Assembly (NCBI GenBank): GCA_900149785.2
Contig: FSSI02000010.1
Span: 1 to 64,000, forward strand
DNA length: 64,000 bases
Source: Sodalinema lacuna_A
GTDB taxonomy: Bacteria > Cyanobacteriota > Cyanobacteriia > Cyanobacteriales > Geitlerinemataceae
Direction: 5' to 3'
The position numbers and the translations under genes are program-made. Each line of letters starts with the position of its first letter. Position 1 is the stretch's first letter. Below the pieces are notes generated by a model. It did no database searches and was not told the DNA's origin. It was given only the letters and a program-made list of their open reading frames with translations. Positions 61,780 to 64,000 of this stretch are shown here, piece by piece.

Positions 61780-63293
61780 GAGTCTGGGGAGTCACCGAAT
61801 TTGAGATCAGACCAGGTCAGTTGTTTAACTTTGGCCACGTCTCCCGCTGCGGCGGCTTCTTTAAGTTCTCGTTTACGATGTGCGTTGGCGATGGCTTCTT
61901 CGGGGGACCGGGAACTGGTCTCGAAGCATTTTTCTAAGGCGTCGTAGATTCCTTTGCGGTTGAGTTTGGTGTGGTACTGGCGTTCGGTGTCGAGGAGTTT
62001 GGCCATAAGTTCGAGTTCCATGGCGTCTCCGTCGGCGAGGTCTTCGAGGATGTTCCACTCGTCGAGTCCGAGGAGGGATTGGTCGGCACCGGGCCGAGGG
62101 TCTTGGAAGGGTTTACCGGTGATTTCTCGGTATACTGTGGGGAGGCGATCGTCGAATTCATGTTTTTCTTCGAGCCAAATCCGCCGGATTTCGCTGAGTT
62201 CTTCGGTGGTGATGAGGGTGATGTCGCGCATTTCAGGGGGAGCGGTTCGACGGACGGTTTCCTGTGCTTCGAGAACTCGTCTTAACCAATGTTCCCGCCA
62301 CTTTTTGGTGTAGGGACCGGGGATGGGCTCGACGGACATTTCTCCGTTTTTGTTGCGCTCATATAGTTGTACGTTGCCATGAATTCTTCTGAAATCTCGG
62401 CGATGACGGTCATCTTTTAGGTCGAGTTCATTACGGATATCGAGGAGTGGTTGCATCCATTCTTTTTCTTCATCGTTTTGGATCATTGCCTCCATGGATT
62501 TGTCTTTACTGACCATCGTACAGACCCAGCAGCCAAAACGAGAACTTCCGCAACTCGGAGTTGATGTATCTACCACCAACGGACATTCATTATCTGCCGT
62601 TGCACCGCGATACATTTTAAACAAGTCTTTGTTATCCTGACCCCAAGGATTTGAAGATTGCATCAAGTACAACCAAACCTCATCTGTTTCCCAATCTTCA
62701 ATAGGAACGTAAATAAGGGAATTAGGTCGATTTGGGTTAGAATTCAACCGCTCTCCAACCCTCCACTTTTTATGCTTCTCCATATTGGCTGCCCGTTTAG
62801 TACTTTCTGCCTTACGAGTCCCTAATGCCAATATAATTTCTCCATTTTTACGAATCAGCTTACGAATGAAGGAATCAGCCGGTTTGATTTTGAGTCGATC
62901 TGTACACCACCGAAACTTGTTTCTAGGAGTTGGGTATCCTTTACCTATCAGGCAAACCCAGAAGCTATCCTTTACTTCTGGATAAGTAATGTGTGTTTCT
63001 ATGGGCATATTTTGCGAGCGTGCTGCATTCGCCATTACACGTAAGGAATTCGTGACCCATGCTGACACAATCGGATTTTCTACCAACGTGTCATTTGTTA
63101 AAACATGAACAGTCTGAATTCGTTGAGATTCAGGCAGTTTGCCGATGGCACTCCAAATCAACTGAAGTATACAAGTACTATCTTTGCCGCCACTCCATCC
63201 CACAACAATGGGACTGCTATATGAAAGATATATTTCTTGTATTTCTTTCTCCAGTAAGTTTATTTTTTCAATTAGGCTATCCATAGTACTCAT
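61776..63293 (-). CDS. dndC: DNA phosphorothioation sulfurtransferase DndC
   Basis: PAPS-reductase-like ATP pyrophosphatase that adenylates the DNA backbone so that sulfur can be inserted. The P-loop VVGWSGGKDSTCILQL lies at residues 31-46. RNKFRWCTDRLKIKP and CPLVVDTSTPSCG-SSRFGCWVCTMV carry the conserved cysteines, which hold an iron-sulfur cluster in known DndC. Length (505) and the RRDFRRIHGN and PGPYTKKWREHWL segments match DndC. SspD is a relative, but the divergent neighbour is a DGQHR protein, which points to Dnd. The first two-thirds at the 5' end is AT-rich without HIP1; the 3' end is closer to the host average. Confidence 0.93.
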   Translation of the reverse strand: MSTMDSLIEKINLLEKEIQEIYLSYSSPIVVGWSGGKDSTCILQLIWSAIGKLPESQRIQTVHVLTNDTLVENPIVSAWVTNSLRVMANAARSQNMPIETHITYPEVKDSFWVCLIGKGYPTPRNKFRWCTDRLKIKPADSFIRKLIRKNGEIILALGTRKAESTKRAANMEKHKKWRVGERLNSNPNRPNSLIYVPIEDWETDEVWLYLMQSSNPWGQDNKDLFKMYRGATADNECPLVVDTSTPSCGSSRFGCWVCTMVSKDKSMEAMIQNDEEKEWMQPLLDIRNELDLKDDRHRRDFRRIHGNVQLYERNKNGEMSVEPIPGPYTKKWREHWLRRVLEAQETVRRTAPPEMRDITLITTEELSEIRRIWLEEKHEFDDRLPTVYREITGKPFQDPRPGADQSLLGLDEWNILEDLADGDAMELELMAKLLDTERQYHTKLNRKGIYDALEKCFETSSRSPEEAIANAHRKRELKEAAAAGDVAKVKQLTWSDLKFGDSPDS

Positions 63294-63453
63294 GACGTTT
63301 TATGGCCGATCCGCAAATAGTAGAATGTACAACAGACTACCACATCTACAACAAGCAAATACCTTTATAACTTAAGTTATCCTAAGTTATAGGGTGTACT
63401 ATTGAGGAGGGAATATAGAACCCAGCCAAAATCAGCTAATTTACAAGACCTAA
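63294..63453. promoter_or_regulatory. Divergent dndC/dndB promoter region with palindromic operator candidate
   Basis: 160 bases between the two starts. A perfect 14-bp palindrome ATAACTTAAGTTAT (63367-63380) is followed by a second copy of its half TAAGTTAT at 63383-63390, a typical repressor-site layout. TATAAA on the minus strand overlaps the palindrome. GAGGAGGGAA at 63405-63414 lies further from dndB than a Shine-Dalgarno should. Confidence 0.5.
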
Positions 63454-64000
63454 ATGCCTTCTGCAAGCTTAACCAACGAAAACATAAACTCATCCCCCCA
63501 CCAGAATAACCCAGATACCCTACTTGTGCAGAAAACCCAGATGGGAAACACCGAAGCCTATCTCGGGTCAGTCAGCCTCGCCTGGGTCGCCGAACGAGTT
63601 GGCTTCGCCGCCGAACTCCCCCTGTTCCAACAGCAGCGAGACCCCAAAACCGCCAACATCTCCATCAACGCCGAAACCATTGATACCCTGTACCAACGTC
63701 CCCTCAACTGGTCACGACAGGCCCCTCTGACAGAATATCTTGCCAGACGGCGCGATCGCAAATTCCCACCCCTCCTTGCCGTCATCAGTCCCGACTGGGT
63801 AGACAACCCCCAAGCTAGCCAATGGGGAGACGACGGACGAGCCAAACAAGCCGCCGCAGACCTAACCCCCCTAGATAATATCCCACAACTTGCCCTCCTC
63901 AACCTCTCCCCCTCCATCTCCATCTTCGCCTTAGACGGACAACACCGTCTCATGGGAATCCAAGGATTGATGACCCTGCTGCAAACCGGGACCCTGCAAC
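63454..64000 (+). CDS. dndB: DGQHR-domain protein DndB, 3'-truncated by the window edge
   Basis: The 182 codons in view begin MPSASLTNENINSSPHQNN (ATG 63454) and contain SVSLAWVAERVGF, FPPLLAVISPDWVD and, near residue 165, the signature FALDGQHRLMGIQGLM. DGQHR proteins of the DndB type accompany dndC-dndD-dndE; in Salmonella DndB is reported as a negative regulator of the cluster. The reading frame runs off the right edge. It is divergent from dndC, whereas the usual order is dndB-C-D-E in one direction. GC and codon use are like the host, unlike the AT-rich start of dndC. Confidence 0.85.
   Translation, partial: MPSASLTNENINSSPHQNNPDTLLVQKTQMGNTEAYLGSVSLAWVAERVGFAAELPLFQQQRDPKTANISINAETIDTLYQRPLNWSRQAPLTEYLARRRDRKFPPLLAVISPDWVDNPQASQWGDDGRAKQAAADLTPLDNIPQLALLNLSPSISIFALDGQHRLMGIQGLMTLLQTGTLQ

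Noticed and set aside
1..64000. tRNA or rRNA genes
   Set aside because: No convincing T-arm (GGTTCGAATCC-like) with an acceptor stem and no rRNA-like stretch was seen by eye; a covariance search was not possible.

Overview
The window is chromosomal DNA of a cyanobacterium. It carries psaA-psaB, chlB, chlH, phosphoribulokinase, the cyanobacterial panC-cmk fusion gene and an FtsH protease, and the HIP1 octamer GCGATCGC recurs through most genes. Short tandem heptamers (TGTTCCC, GGCAAGA) and a hairpin-bearing dispersed repeat fit a repeat-rich, possibly filamentous (Oscillatoriales-like) lineage, but genus cannot be set from the sequence alone. No rRNA, tRNA or CRISPR array was seen.

Layout. 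1-1.1 kb: 3' part of an IS200/IS605 tnpB with its right end. 1.2-3.7 kb: leftward block of a small membrane protein, an E. coli-type tyrA and menB. 3.8-13.6 kb: pentapeptide protein, purK, trmB, purM, rlpA-like gene, panC-cmk, sbcD and two overlapping genes for exported proteins. 13.6-18.9 kb: psaAB with a long leader that seems to contain a relic IS200/IS605 right end. 19-25.5 kb: Uma2 nuclease, uvrC, a lipoprotein, a GT81-like glycosyltransferase and a PLD-like coiled-coil protein. 25.5-31.7 kb: two paralogous diguanylate cyclases separated by an ISC element (iscB and its omega RNA). 31.8-38.6 kb: M28 peptidase, secreted RG-rich protein, DUF1517-like gene, chlB, nadA and a DUF2325 gene. 39-43.7 kb: accessory region with an LRR protein, an AT-rich DUF262/DUF1524 (GmrSD-like) gene, a RAYT transposase, its REP repeats and a 16-bp tandem array. 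43.7-50.2 kb: ftsH, prk, an RbcR-like LysR regulator and hisG. 50.2-54 kb: YoeB/YefM toxin-antitoxin, tldD and a propeller-transglutaminase gene. 54-55.7 kb: remnant of a type I restriction-modification locus (deleted hsdM plus a companion ORF). 55.7-59.7 kb: chlH. 60-64 kb: a zinc-ribbon/GAF/receiver-like protein, then dndC and the start of a divergent dndB, which is the edge of a DNA phosphorothioation island.

Two themes stand out. The housekeeping part joins photosynthesis (PSI core, chlorophyll synthesis at ChlB and ChlH, Calvin cycle Prk) with cofactor and nucleotide genes. The accessory part is rich in defence and mobile functions: TnpB, IscB, RAYT/REP, DUF262, hsdM relic, YoeB/YefM and Dnd. 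The most noteworthy items are the divergent dndC/dndB pair around a palindromic operator-like site, the RAYT-REP-DUF262 island, the ISC insertion that now abuts the 5' end of one diguanylate cyclase, and the transposon relic in the psaA leader.
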